Source of the DNA: a bacterium
GTDB taxonomy: Bacteria; Planctomycetota; Phycisphaerae; Phycisphaerales; UBA1924
NCBI GenBank assembly: GCA_002401225.1
Contig: NVSM01000047.1
Location: forward strand, 1,176 to 9,444
Reading direction: 5' to 3'
Length of the DNA: 8,269 nucleotides
Shown: positions 1-5,459 of the stretch, in pieces
How positions within the stretch are numbered: the stretch's first letter is position 1
How the letters are laid out: each line of letters starts with the position of its first letter
Made by a program: the position numbers and the translations under genes
Notes under the pieces: generated by a model
Told to the model about the DNA's origin: nothing
The model's database searches: none
What the model saw: the letters and a program-made list of their open reading frames with translations, nothing else

Positions 1-1736
1 GTCGGTTCCAGAAGGTGTTGGTGCTTGCGCCAAGCGTTGAAGAAACCGTTGCGATCTTGCGCGGGTTGAAGGATCGGTACGAGACGCATCATGGTGTGCG
101 GATTCAGGATAGTGCGATCTTGGCAGCAGCGTCGTTGAGTGATCGGTATATTACGGAGCGGTTCTTGCCGGACAAGGCGATTGATTTGATTGATGAGGCG
201 GCGAGTGCTTTGCGGATGGAGATTGACTCGATGCCTCAGGAGCTTGATGAGTTGCGTCGGAAGATCATGCAGCTTGAAATCGAGCGCGAGGCGCTGAAGC
301 TTGATGAGGGAAGTGAGCCCAACAAAAAAGAGATTACGCGTGTTGAAGGGGAGCTGGCCGAGCTTCGTGAGAAGAATGGTGCGCTGACTGTGCGATGGGA
401 AGAAGAAAAACAGGATCTCGATGTTGTACGGGATATTAAGGGTGAAATCGAGCACAAGCGTGTCGAACTTGAGCAGTCGCAGCGTGCTGGTGATTTGGAG
501 CGGGCTGCGCGGATTCAGTATGGTGATCTTGTTGAGCTGAATAAACAGCTTGCACAAGCCGAGGCTCAGATTGATGATCGGGCGAGCAAGGGCGAGCTGT
601 TGATTAAGGAAGAGGTTGATCCAGAATCGGTCGCGCGGATCGTTGGTCGATGGACCGGGATTCCGGTTTCTCGATTGATCGAATCTGAGCGCGAGAAATT
701 GATTGAGATGGAAGTGCATCTTCAGTCTCGCGTGGTAGGGCAGAACGATGCGCTTGTTGCGGTGAGCGATGCGGTGCGTCGATCGCGGGCGGGGCTTGGT
801 GATCCGACGAAACCTATTGGGAGTTTTTTGTTCCTTGGACCTACAGGCGTAGGGAAGACGGAGACATGCAAGGCGCTTGCCGAGTTCTTGTTTGATACCG
901 AAGATGCGCTGGTGCGGATTGATATGAGTGAGTACATGGAGAAGCACGCGGTGAGTAGGCTCATCGGTGCGCCTCCCGGGTATGTTGGGTATGAAGAGGG
1001 CGGGATGTTGACCGAAGCGGTTCGGCGTCGCCCGTATGCGGTGATCTTGCTCGATGAGATCGAGAAGGCGCACCCGGATGTGTTCAATGTGTTGTTGCAG
1101 CTGCTCGATGATGGTCGGCTGACCGATGGGCAAGGGCGGACGGTTGATTTCAAAAACACGATCGTCGTGATGACGAGTAATATCGGCAGCCAAAAGATTT
1201 TGCAGATGGCTGAGCATGGGAGTGAGGATTGGGAGATCGAAGCTGCGGTGCGCGATTTAATCCGTCGCGGGCCGGGGGCGGATCTTGATGCCAAGGGCAT
1301 GAAGCCGAACCTAGAAACTGGCGAGATGAATGTGAATCTTGATGTCGGGATGCGCGAACAGTTCTTCCGTCCAGAGTTGCTTAACCGGATCGATGAAACG
1401 ATTGTGTTCCATCAACTTGGTAAGGACACGCTTACTGGCATCGCGGGGATCATGCTCGGATCATTGATTTCGCGATTGAATGATCGTGGGATTGCGATCG
1501 AGTTTAGTGATGCGGCGCGTGAGCAGTTGATCGCGGAGGGCTATGACCCGGCGTATGGAGCGAGGCCTTTGGCGCGGACGATCCAGAAACGGATCGAGAA
1601 CCCACTCGCGGGACGGATCCTTTCAGGTGAGTTTTTATCGGGCGATATGATTCTTGTTGACGCTTCTGGATCGAGCTTTACCTTTACCAAAGGCGAGCAA
1701 GAACATACACCCGCGATGGATTCGGAATGCTTGTGA
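1..1736 (+). CDS. clpB: ClpB ATP-dependent disaggregase, 3' part (5' end outside window)
   Basis: ClpB is a cytosolic hexameric AAA+ chaperone that threads aggregated proteins through its pore, working with DnaK. The open frame enters from the left edge (codons from position 3, reading RFQKV), so the N-domain and the first Walker motifs lie outside the window. Visible in order: the end of NBD1 ([18 protein letters not shown], then the [19 protein letters not shown] small-domain motif); the coiled-coil M-domain (about 230-600); the [18 protein letters not shown] linker; and NBD2 with Walker A GPTGVGKT (837-860), pore loop GYVGYEEGG, Walker B VILLDE (1041-1058), TSNIGS sensor 1, [11 protein letters not shown] and the GARPLART sensor 2. 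The M-domain separates ClpB from ClpA and ClpC. NBD2 carries roughly 32 extra residues (about 1263-1361) between sensor 1 and FRPE compared with E. coli ClpB. A GTG at 15 is an internal valine, not the start. Family assignment is very secure. Confidence 0.97.
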   Translation, partial: RFQKVLVLAPSVEETVAILRGLKDRYETHHGVRIQDSAILAAASLSDRYITERFLPDKAIDLIDEAASALRMEIDSMPQELDELRRKIMQLEIEREALKLDEGSEPNKKEITRVEGELAELREKNGALTVRWEEEKQDLDVVRDIKGEIEHKRVELEQSQRAGDLERAARIQYGDLVELNKQLAQAEAQIDDRASKGELLIKEEVDPESVARIVGRWTGIPVSRLIESEREKLIEMEVHLQSRVVGQNDALVAVSDAVRRSRAGLGDPTKPIGSFLFLGPTGVGKTETCKALAEFLFDTEDALVRIDMSEYMEKHAVSRLIGAPPGYVGYEEGGMLTEAVRRRPYAVILLDEIEKAHPDVFNVLLQLLDDGRLTDGQGRTVDFKNTIVVMTSNIGSQKILQMAEHGSEDWEIEAAVRDLIRRGPGADLDAKGMKPNLETGEMNVNLDVGMREQFFRPELLNRIDETIVFHQLGKDTLTGIAGIMLGSLISRLNDRGIAIEFSDAAREQLIAEGYDPAYGARPLARTIQKRIENPLAGRILSGEFLSGDMILVDASGSSFTFTKGEQEHTPAMDSECL

Positions 1737-1762
1737 TATAAATATCAGATGAACGATCGTTT

Positions 1763-1810
1763 ATCCCCTGTAGCCTTTCTCAAAAGAGGTTGCAGGGGAT
1801 TTTATGTTTT
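1763..1810 (+). terminator. intrinsic terminator of clpB
   Basis: The stem begins with ATCCCCTG (1763-1770) pairing with CAGGGGAT (1793-1800). It continues inward through T-G and A-T pairs and a weaker GCCTTT/AGAGGT section to a loop at 1779-1784, about 16 pairs in all with wobbles. A T-rich tail (TTTT, ATG, TTTT) follows at 1800-1810. It lies 27 nt after the clpB stop, where a rho-independent terminator is expected. The T-tract is interrupted, so strength is uncertain. Confidence 0.8.
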
Positions 1811-2056
1811 GGGGATTGATGTTCAAGAGACCCAAACTCGGCAGTTTTCACGCAGTAGATGGAAGAAATGCGGGAATGTCATTGTGCATGGGATCGTGGA
1901 ATGAAACCGGCCAAGATGGGATGCGTATAGACAGGTGGCCAGATCAGGCCAGGTACAAACTGATATTTTCGCTCGTTCTTTGGGCACGCAGTTTGAGTTT
2001 ACAAGTTTATAGCAGGCTTTCCGGTTTGAGTATCGCGTTATGTGTGTGCGATCGAA
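1804..2056. other. non-coding stretch, no gene recognised
   Basis: This stretch of about 250 nt follows the clpB terminator. A 104-codon open frame crosses it from 1804 but starts inside the terminator tail, has no ribosome binding site and resembles no family I know. Weak local structure is present: TGGCC/GGCCA around 1937-1951, and CAAACTG (1956-1962) with CAGTTTG (1989-1995) across a 26-nt loop. I found no convincing -35/-10 promoter. It may hold the promoter or 5' part of the structured RNA that follows. Confidence 0.5.
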
Positions 2057-2400
2057 AAGCGGTCTCATTGGATGAGCCTTGCATCGTCGGTTCTGTGTCC
2101 CCGGAATCGACGGTTTAGAGAGTGGAAGCACGGTTTGTGCGGTTTCCCGACGCCGGGTGGGTAGGAGTTGATTGAGCGTTTGCTTGTCAGCGTCATCTGG
2201 AAAACAGGATATGTTTCACAAGCCAGGACTCAGAGAACCAGTGTGTGTGCGGCTATGCCGGACGGTTCTTTGAGGCTGTGATTGGATCGGGTGCGTCGAG
2301 GGGAGAGAGGTCGCCCCGATCCAAAGTTGTCGCCGAGGTGGATGACCGGCGACAACCTCCGATGCCGAGCTGGGATGTCCCCCCCAGCTCGGCTCTTTTT
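2057..2400 (+). ncRNA. candidate structured RNA: run of hairpins ending in a terminator
   Basis: No credible protein is encoded here, but the + strand folds into successive local stems. GG/CC plus CTCAT/ATGAG lie at 2061-2078. CGTCGGTTC (2085-2093) pairs with GGAATCGACG (2104-2112), including a wobble. GGAA..GCAC/GTGC..TTCC spans 2124-2147. GCTTGT/ACAAGC closes 2182-2223. CTCAGAGAACC (2229-2239) pairs with GGTTCTTTGAG (2264-2274) in 11 pairs with one wobble, and carries an inner CGGC-TAT-GCCG hairpin (2250-2260). TTGGATCGGG (2282-2291) pairs perfectly with CCCGATCCAA (2315-2324). GTTGTCGCCG (2326-2335) pairs perfectly with CGGCGACAAC (2347-2356). The terminator stem follows. The last four elements are nearly contiguous, which suggests an RNA product or a long regulatory leader. 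Conserved signatures of RNase P RNA, tmRNA, SRP RNA and 6S RNA are not seen. The 5' end is unknown; the part after 2182 is the stronger half. Confidence 0.45.
2364..2400 (+). terminator. strong intrinsic terminator
   Basis: GCCGAGCTGGG (2364-2374) pairs perfectly with CCCAGCTCGGC (2383-2393) around an 8-nt loop, followed at once by TCTTTTT (2394-2400). This is a canonical + strand rho-independent terminator. It lies more than 600 nt after clpB, which already has its own, and 136 nt before rnpA. It therefore marks the 3' end of a separate transcript, or attenuates transcription into rnpA. Confidence 0.92.
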
Positions 2401-2410
2401 AATTGGGGAA

Positions 2411-2452
2411 GGGATTGGGGACTAGGGACTAGGGACTAGGGACTAGGGATTG
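2411..2452 (+). repeat. G-rich heptamer array (GGGATTG, four GGGACTA, GGGATTG)
   Basis: Six heptamers lie head to tail: GGGATTG at 2411-2417, four GGGACTA units at 2418-2445, and GGGATTG at 2446-2452. Each unit begins with GGG separated by four bases, so the + strand meets the simple G3N4 pattern for an intramolecular G-quadruplex several times over. The array is the left arm of a larger imperfect inverted repeat. Confidence 0.9.
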
Positions 2453-2527
2453 GGAAAGAGAGAAAGACGCATTCATCTTCGTCTCTTTCCTGATCTCCAA
2501 TCCCCAATCCATGATCCCTAATCCCTA
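2411..2527. repeat. imperfect inverted repeat abutting rnpA
   Basis: The G-rich left arm (2411-2469) is mirrored by a C-rich right arm (2480-2527). The reverse complement of the right arm reads CTAGGGATTAGGGAT, then GGATTGGGGATTGG, then GGAAAGAGACG. That matches the left-arm order of GGGAYTR heptamers followed by GGAAAGAGA and ACG. Inner stems AGACG/CGTCT (2465-2469, 2480-2484) and GGAAAG/CTTTCC (2453-2458, 2485-2490) close a 10-nt loop at 2470-2479. The right arm ends within 10 nt of the rnpA start and supplies the in-frame stop (TAA at 2519) upstream of it. Its layout suggests a dispersed intergenic element, which is inference. Confidence 0.75.
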
Positions 2528-2536
2528 GTGTTGTCT

Positions 2537-2944
2537 ATGGATTCGCATGCAGAATCACAATCTGACAAGAAGTTCGTCTATCGGCGAAGGCATCGGCTCT
2601 CGGGCGGTGCGCAGTTTGCTGCGGTGTTTGAAGCCAAGCTTCGCAAATCGCGTGGGGTGATTACGGTGTTTTTGTTGGCGACTGAGCATGACGAGCATCG
2701 GCTTGGGCTTTCGGTTGGCAGGCGGGTGGGCAATGCGGTGGTGCGCGGGCGGTTTAAGCGGATGATGCGGGAAGTGTTTCGGCACCAACGAACCGAGTTC
2801 CCGGTTCCAAACGCAGGTGGGGCGTATGACATTGTCATCACGACGCGCAAGCACGATGCGTTGTCGGTTGAGGAATATTCCAAGCTGGTGGTTGAAGCGG
2901 TGGAGGCTGCGCATCGGATCCATGAGAAGCGGGCTGGGCGATGA
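2537..2944 (+). CDS. rnpA: ribonuclease P protein component
   Basis: RnpA is the small basic protein subunit that binds the RNase P RNA and helps it remove 5' leaders from precursor tRNAs. The product is 135 residues, near the usual 110-135. The family pattern is clear: RRRHRLSGGAQFAAVF near the N-terminus, LGLSVGRRVGNAVVRGRFKRMMREVFR (about residues 56-82) containing the RNR-motif helix, and a YDIVITTRK strand (97-105). The central motif is normally RNRxKR; here it reads RGRFKR, with Asn replaced by Gly. ATG at 2537 is chosen, giving a short polar extension; GTG at 2528 and TTG at 2531 are in frame, and an upstream TAA at 2519 limits the choice. No Shine-Dalgarno is visible because the inverted repeat runs to the start. 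The stop overlaps the yidD start (ATGA). rpmH, which usually precedes rnpA, is absent. Confidence 0.93.
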   Translation: MDSHAESQSDKKFVYRRRHRLSGGAQFAAVFEAKLRKSRGVITVFLLATEHDEHRLGLSVGRRVGNAVVRGRFKRMMREVFRHQRTEFPVPNAGGAYDIVITTRKHDALSVEEYSKLVVEAVEAAHRIHEKRAGR

Positions 2945-3276
2945 GTGAACGATCGTCATCTGGGCTTGGATTGGTATCGCGGGTTGGGAACTGGCCGTTT
3001 TTGTTGGTGATTTATGCGTATCGGGTGACGCTCTCGCCGATTATGGGTGGGCAGTGTCGGTTTGAGCCGACCTGTTCGCGGTATGGGATCGAGGCATATA
3101 AGAGCTATGGACCGATCCGTGGGACGATGATGACGGGGAAGCGGATTTTGCGATGTAATCCGTTTTCCAAAGGCGGATATGATCCGGTGCCGATACGATC
3201 ATGTGGGCACGAACAAACAGCAGCATCAGTTACAGATTTGCACAATGAATCTAAGAATGAAAGAGAGCGGGATTGA
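2941..3276 (+). CDS. yidD: YidD, membrane protein insertion efficiency factor
   Basis: YidD is a small membrane-associated protein that assists YidC and Sec in inserting inner-membrane proteins. At 111 residues it is slightly longer than the usual 70-100. The diagnostic family core is present: LLVIYAYRVTLSPIMGGQCR (about 21-40), FEPTCSRYGIEA (41-52) and KRILRCNPFSKGGYDPVP (67-84). The conserved cysteines are residues 39, 45 and 72. An amphipathic or hydrophobic segment lies at 19-35. The polar tail after residue 85 is lineage-specific. The start overlaps the rnpA stop by 4 nt, implying translational coupling in the widespread rnpA-yidD arrangement. yidC, often next, is replaced here by a tetR gene whose start overlaps the yidD stop by 1 nt. 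Confidence 0.93.
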   Translation: MSERSSSGLGLVSRVGNWPFLLVIYAYRVTLSPIMGGQCRFEPTCSRYGIEAYKSYGPIRGTMMTGKRILRCNPFSKGGYDPVPIRSCGHEQTAASVTDLHNESKNERERD

Positions 3277-3959
3277 TGAGTCGACTACCAGCAGCCAAAC
3301 GACGCGAACAACTCCTTGATGTGGCCGCCGATTTGTTTTCGGTGAAGGGATACGCCGGCGCGACGACGGCTCAGATTGCCAAAGAAGCCGGGATTACCGA
3401 GCCGATTATCTATCGCCATTTTAAATCCAAGCGAGATCTTTTTGTCGCACTGATCGAACGCACCGGGCGTCAAACACTCGAACAGTGGGAGAAGGATCTC
3501 GAAGGGGTTGATGATCCGGGGGTTCGGCTGTCCAAGATTATTGATGAGAACCCGATGGTGTCTGAAGGCGGACGCAAGGGATATCGGGTGCTGTTGCAGT
3601 CGATCTCTGAGGTGGAAGACCCCTTGATTCATAAGGCGGTTTCGGATCACATGACTCGGCTGCATGCGTTTATTACGCGTGAGATCGAACGGGCCCAAGA
3701 GGCGCACAAGGTGACGAATCGGTTCTCAGCAGGTGTGATCGCGTGGGTGCTGGTGAATGTGGGCATGGGCTATGGCGTATTAACCGCGATGGGTGTGCCC
3801 GGACATGGATTTGATGCGTCGGGGACGCATGTGAAGGATGTGCTTGGGCGGATTCTCGTTGGGCGGGATCGTGCTGCGGAATCGTCGAGTGAGGCGATCA
3901 AGACTGATTCGGAGAAGAATGAAGTGTTTGAGCATAGGGATACAGAGGAAAAAGAGTAA
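3276..3959 (+). CDS. TetR/AcrR-family transcriptional regulator
   Basis: This is a 227-residue, probably dimeric, DNA-binding repressor. The N-terminal TetR helix-turn-helix is textbook: REQLLDVAADLFSVKGY (10-26), then TTAQIAKEAGITEPIIYRHF (30-49) and KSKRDLFVALIE (50-61). The C-terminal half is the variable ligand and dimer domain; the ligand cannot be read from the sequence. It contains a hydrophobic helix, VIAWVLVNVGMGYGVLTAMGV. The last 20 or so residues are highly charged (KTDSEKNEVFEHRDTEEKE) and are encoded by the start of a purine-rich tract that continues past the stop, so the tail may come from a spreading intergenic repeat. ATG 3276 overlaps the yidD stop (TGATG), and GAGAG lies about 9 nt upstream. 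A TTG one codon earlier is possible but less likely. The target is unknown: the operon itself, or the downstream desulfurase and envelope genes. Confidence 0.9.
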   Translation: MSRLPAAKRREQLLDVAADLFSVKGYAGATTAQIAKEAGITEPIIYRHFKSKRDLFVALIERTGRQTLEQWEKDLEGVDDPGVRLSKIIDENPMVSEGGRKGYRVLLQSISEVEDPLIHKAVSDHMTRLHAFITREIERAQEAHKVTNRFSAGVIAWVLVNVGMGYGVLTAMGVPGHGFDASGTHVKDVLGRILVGRDRAAESSSEAIKTDSEKNEVFEHRDTEEKE

Positions 3960-3979
3960 GAGAGAAGAAAGAGAAAAGA
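3944..3979 (+). repeat. purine-rich tract across the tetR stop
   Basis: Of 36 consecutive bases, 35 are A or G on the + strand; the only pyrimidine is the T of the TAA stop at 3957. The tract spans the last tetR codons and the start of the intergenic region. It could be low-complexity sequence or the edge of a dispersed repeat. Confidence 0.6.
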
Positions 3980-4030
3980 CCCCCTCCGTCACGCTGCCCG
4001 TGTCACCTCCCCCGGATGCCCGGGGAAGGC
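3980..4030. repeat. GC-rich REP-like double hairpin
   Basis: Two stems lie side by side. CACG (3990-3993) pairs with CGTG (3999-4002) around CTGCC. CCCCGG (4010-4015) pairs with CCGGGG (4020-4025) around ATGC, extended past a C/A mismatch by CCT/AGG (4006-4008, 4027-4029). The flanking text, CCCCCTCCGTCACGCTG and CACCTCCCCCGG, resembles extragenic palindromic repeats I have met in several bacterial phyla. That resemblance is recall, not a search result. There is no T-tract, so it is not a classical terminator, though it may slow or stop transcription after tetR. Confidence 0.5.
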
Positions 4031-4052
4031 GTAATGAAGAGAGGTTTGGTGG

Positions 4053-4086
4053 CATGGTTAAAATCTCGAAGAGATTTCTAACCATG
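4053..4086 (+). repeat. 34-nt palindrome, copy 1
   Basis: CATGGTTA (4053-4060) and AAATCTC (4061-4067) pair with GAGATTT (4071-4077) and TAACCATG (4079-4086). The loop is GAA and a single C (4078) bulges between the two stem sections, giving 15 perfect pairs. It is the first of two copies in opposite orientation. Confidence 0.92.
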
Positions 4087-4114
4087 AACAGGGATTGATG
4101 GGTGGTTTGAAGAT

Positions 4115-4148
4115 CGTGGTTAGAAATCTCTTCGAGATTTTAACCACG
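4115..4148 (-). repeat. 34-nt palindrome, copy 2 (inverted)
   Basis: CGTGGTTA (4115-4122), a bulged G (4123), AAATCTC (4124-4130), loop TTC, GAGATTT (4134-4140) and TAACCACG (4141-4148). Read on the - strand it equals copy 1 except at two positions that pair with each other (A-T in copy 1, G-C here). The 28-nt spacer (4087-4114) is not repeated. Just outside the units, TGGTG (4047-4051) and CACCA (4150-4154) extend the mutual inverted repeat to about 40 nt per arm, past one mismatch. Confidence 0.92.
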
Positions 4149-4189
4149 GCACCATTGCTGGAGAATGAAAAGAAAGAGATCGCTGTTTT

Positions 4190-4194
4190 AGGTG
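4190..4194 (+). promoter_or_regulatory. ribosome binding site of the cysteine desulfurase gene
   Basis: AGGTG lies 7 nt before the ATG at 4202, a good Shine-Dalgarno match and spacing. It supports that start over other in-frame codons. Confidence 0.6.
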
Positions 4195-4201
4195 TATTTA
4201 G

Positions 4202-5398
4202 ATGGTGTATTTGGATAACAACGCGACGACGAGGCCGAGCAGCGAGGTTGTCGCTGCGATGGTTTCTGCTGTGGAGACCTATTGGCATAACCCGTCGAGT
4301 ATCCATCGGGCTGGGCAAGATGCCAAGCATCAGATCGAGATTGCTCGTGGATATGTTGCCGGCTTGCTTGGAGTGAAGTCGCGCGAGGTGACCTTTACAG
4401 GATCCGGCACCGAGGCGATTGATCTGGCGATCCGCGGGACGCTGGGCGCACTCAAACGATCGAACCCGAAGAAAAACATCATCATCACCACGCCGATCGA
4501 ACACAGCGCGATTGGCAACTTGTGTCATCAGCTTGAAAAAACAGGGCAGGCACGGGTGATTATGCTCGGTGTCGATCGGTCCGGTGTGGTTGATGTCACC
4601 GGGCTTGAAGCGATTATCAAAGAGCATGCCACCGAAGGCGGCAGCGAGATCGCGATGGTCAGCATGCAGTGGGTAAACAACGAGACCGGAGTGGTTCAAC
4701 CTGTGCATCGGGTGGGTGAGATTTGTGATCGCCATAATGTAGTGTTCCATTGTGATGCGACGCAGTGGGTGGGCAAAATGCCTACGGCTTTGCATTCGGC
4801 CGAGTCGCCCAAGATCGATTTGCTCAACGCGTCTGCTCACAAGTTTCATGGGCCCAAGGGCGTTGGAATACTTTGGGTTCGGCGGGGTGTGCAGTTGTTG
4901 CCTGTGACGCCGGGATCTCAAGAGCTTGGACGCAGAGGCGGGACCGAGCCGGTGCCTGCAATTTTGGGCTTGGGTGTGGCTGCGGTGCAGGCCAAGGCGT
5001 GGGTTGAGGATGAAACAAACCGAGATGCGATTAGCAAGTTGCGAAATCGGCTTGAAGTTGGGATATTGGCAGCATGCGAAGGCAGCGTAGTCAACACGAC
5101 GACTGATCCAGCGTTGAGGCTTTGGGGCACAACAAGCATCGGATTCCCGAAGCTCGAAGCGGAAGCGATGTTGTTGTCGTTGTCCGAGCGGGGGGTATGT
5201 GTGTCGGCGGGTTCGGCGTGTGCGTCAGGGTCTTTGGACCCGTCGCCGGTACTTTTGGCGATGGGTGTTGATGAGCAAGTTGCGCATGGATCTATTCGAG
5301 TGAGCCTGAGTCGAGAGACGACAATCGAGGAGATTGATCGTGCGATCGAGGTGATCAGCGGCGTTGTGGCGCAACTTTCGCGTTCGATGCCGGGGTAA
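4202..5398 (+). CDS. cysteine desulfurase (NifS/IscS family)
   Basis: This PLP enzyme (class V aminotransferase fold) removes sulfur from L-cysteine as an enzyme-bound persulfide, giving alanine and supplying Fe-S cluster, thiamine or tRNA thiolation pathways. The 398 residues match IscS and NifS length. The N-terminus MVYLDNNATTRPSSEV is typical. Active-site features are intact: PLP-stacking His101 in TPIEHSAI; Asp185 and Gln188 in HCDATQ; Schiff-base Lys214 in SAHKFHGPKG; RRGGTEP (245-250); and catalytic Cys340 in VCVSAGSACASGS. SGSLDPSPVLLAMG and the late SIRVSLS complete the family pattern. ATG 4202 has an AGGTG ribosome site. No iscU, iscA, iscR or mnmA gene adjoins it, so the IscS, NifS or dedicated role cannot be fixed and I give no symbol. 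The spacing from tetR and the intervening repeats suggest its own promoter, but none is clear. Confidence 0.95.
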   Translation: MVYLDNNATTRPSSEVVAAMVSAVETYWHNPSSIHRAGQDAKHQIEIARGYVAGLLGVKSREVTFTGSGTEAIDLAIRGTLGALKRSNPKKNIIITTPIEHSAIGNLCHQLEKTGQARVIMLGVDRSGVVDVTGLEAIIKEHATEGGSEIAMVSMQWVNNETGVVQPVHRVGEICDRHNVVFHCDATQWVGKMPTALHSAESPKIDLLNASAHKFHGPKGVGILWVRRGVQLLPVTPGSQELGRRGGTEPVPAILGLGVAAVQAKAWVEDETNRDAISKLRNRLEVGILAACEGSVVNTTTDPALRLWGTTSIGFPKLEAEAMLLSLSERGVCVSAGSACASGSLDPSPVLLAMGVDEQVAHGSIRVSLSRETTIEEIDRAIEVISGVVAQLSRSMPG

Positions 5399-5459
5399 AT
5401 GATTGCAGAATCAGGCTCATATGCTGGTTTGTCGGTCCAAAACCCGCTAGGGTGGGCAC

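Noticed and set aside
15..17. GTG as start of a clpB-like gene
   Set aside because: The reading frame continues upstream in family-typical sequence (RFQK), so this is an internal codon of a gene cut by the window edge.
722..1300. 192-codon - strand frame
   Set aside because: Antisense shadow of ClpB NBD2; Ser-rich composition typical of reversed coding DNA.
1980..2013. Promoter for the structured RNA (TTGGGC, TATAGC)
   Set aside because: The spacer is 22 nt and the boxes are weak.
1804..2118. 104-codon open frame on the + strand
   Set aside because: It starts inside the clpB terminator tail, lacks a ribosome site, resembles no family and runs into the structured RNA region.
1823..2131. 102-codon open frame on the - strand
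   Set aside because: No ribosome site or recognisable motif, and its composition is unlike the real genes here.
2235..2268. Group II intron domain V (GAACC..CGGTTC, 34 nt)
   Set aside because: The ends and length recall domain V, but the GNRA-type loop and two-base bulge are missing; the 5' side has a 7-nt bulge instead. No intron-encoded protein is nearby.
2057..2400. RNase P RNA or tmRNA near rnpA
   Set aside because: The universal P4-region sequence (GAAAGTCC type with ACAGAA type) and the tmRNA 3' CCA end and tag frame are absent.
2245..2439. 64-codon + strand frame
   Set aside because: It is translated through perfect hairpins, the terminator and the heptamer repeat, so it cannot be a conserved protein.
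4053..4148. TetR operator sites
   Set aside because: The long palindromes lie just after tetR, but the conserved one-base bulge breaks dyad symmetry and the compensatory change points to a folding element. Not excluded experimentally.
4058..4921. 287-codon - strand frame
   Set aside because: It is antisense to the desulfurase gene, whose active-site motifs are intact, and its own start region is repeat sequence.
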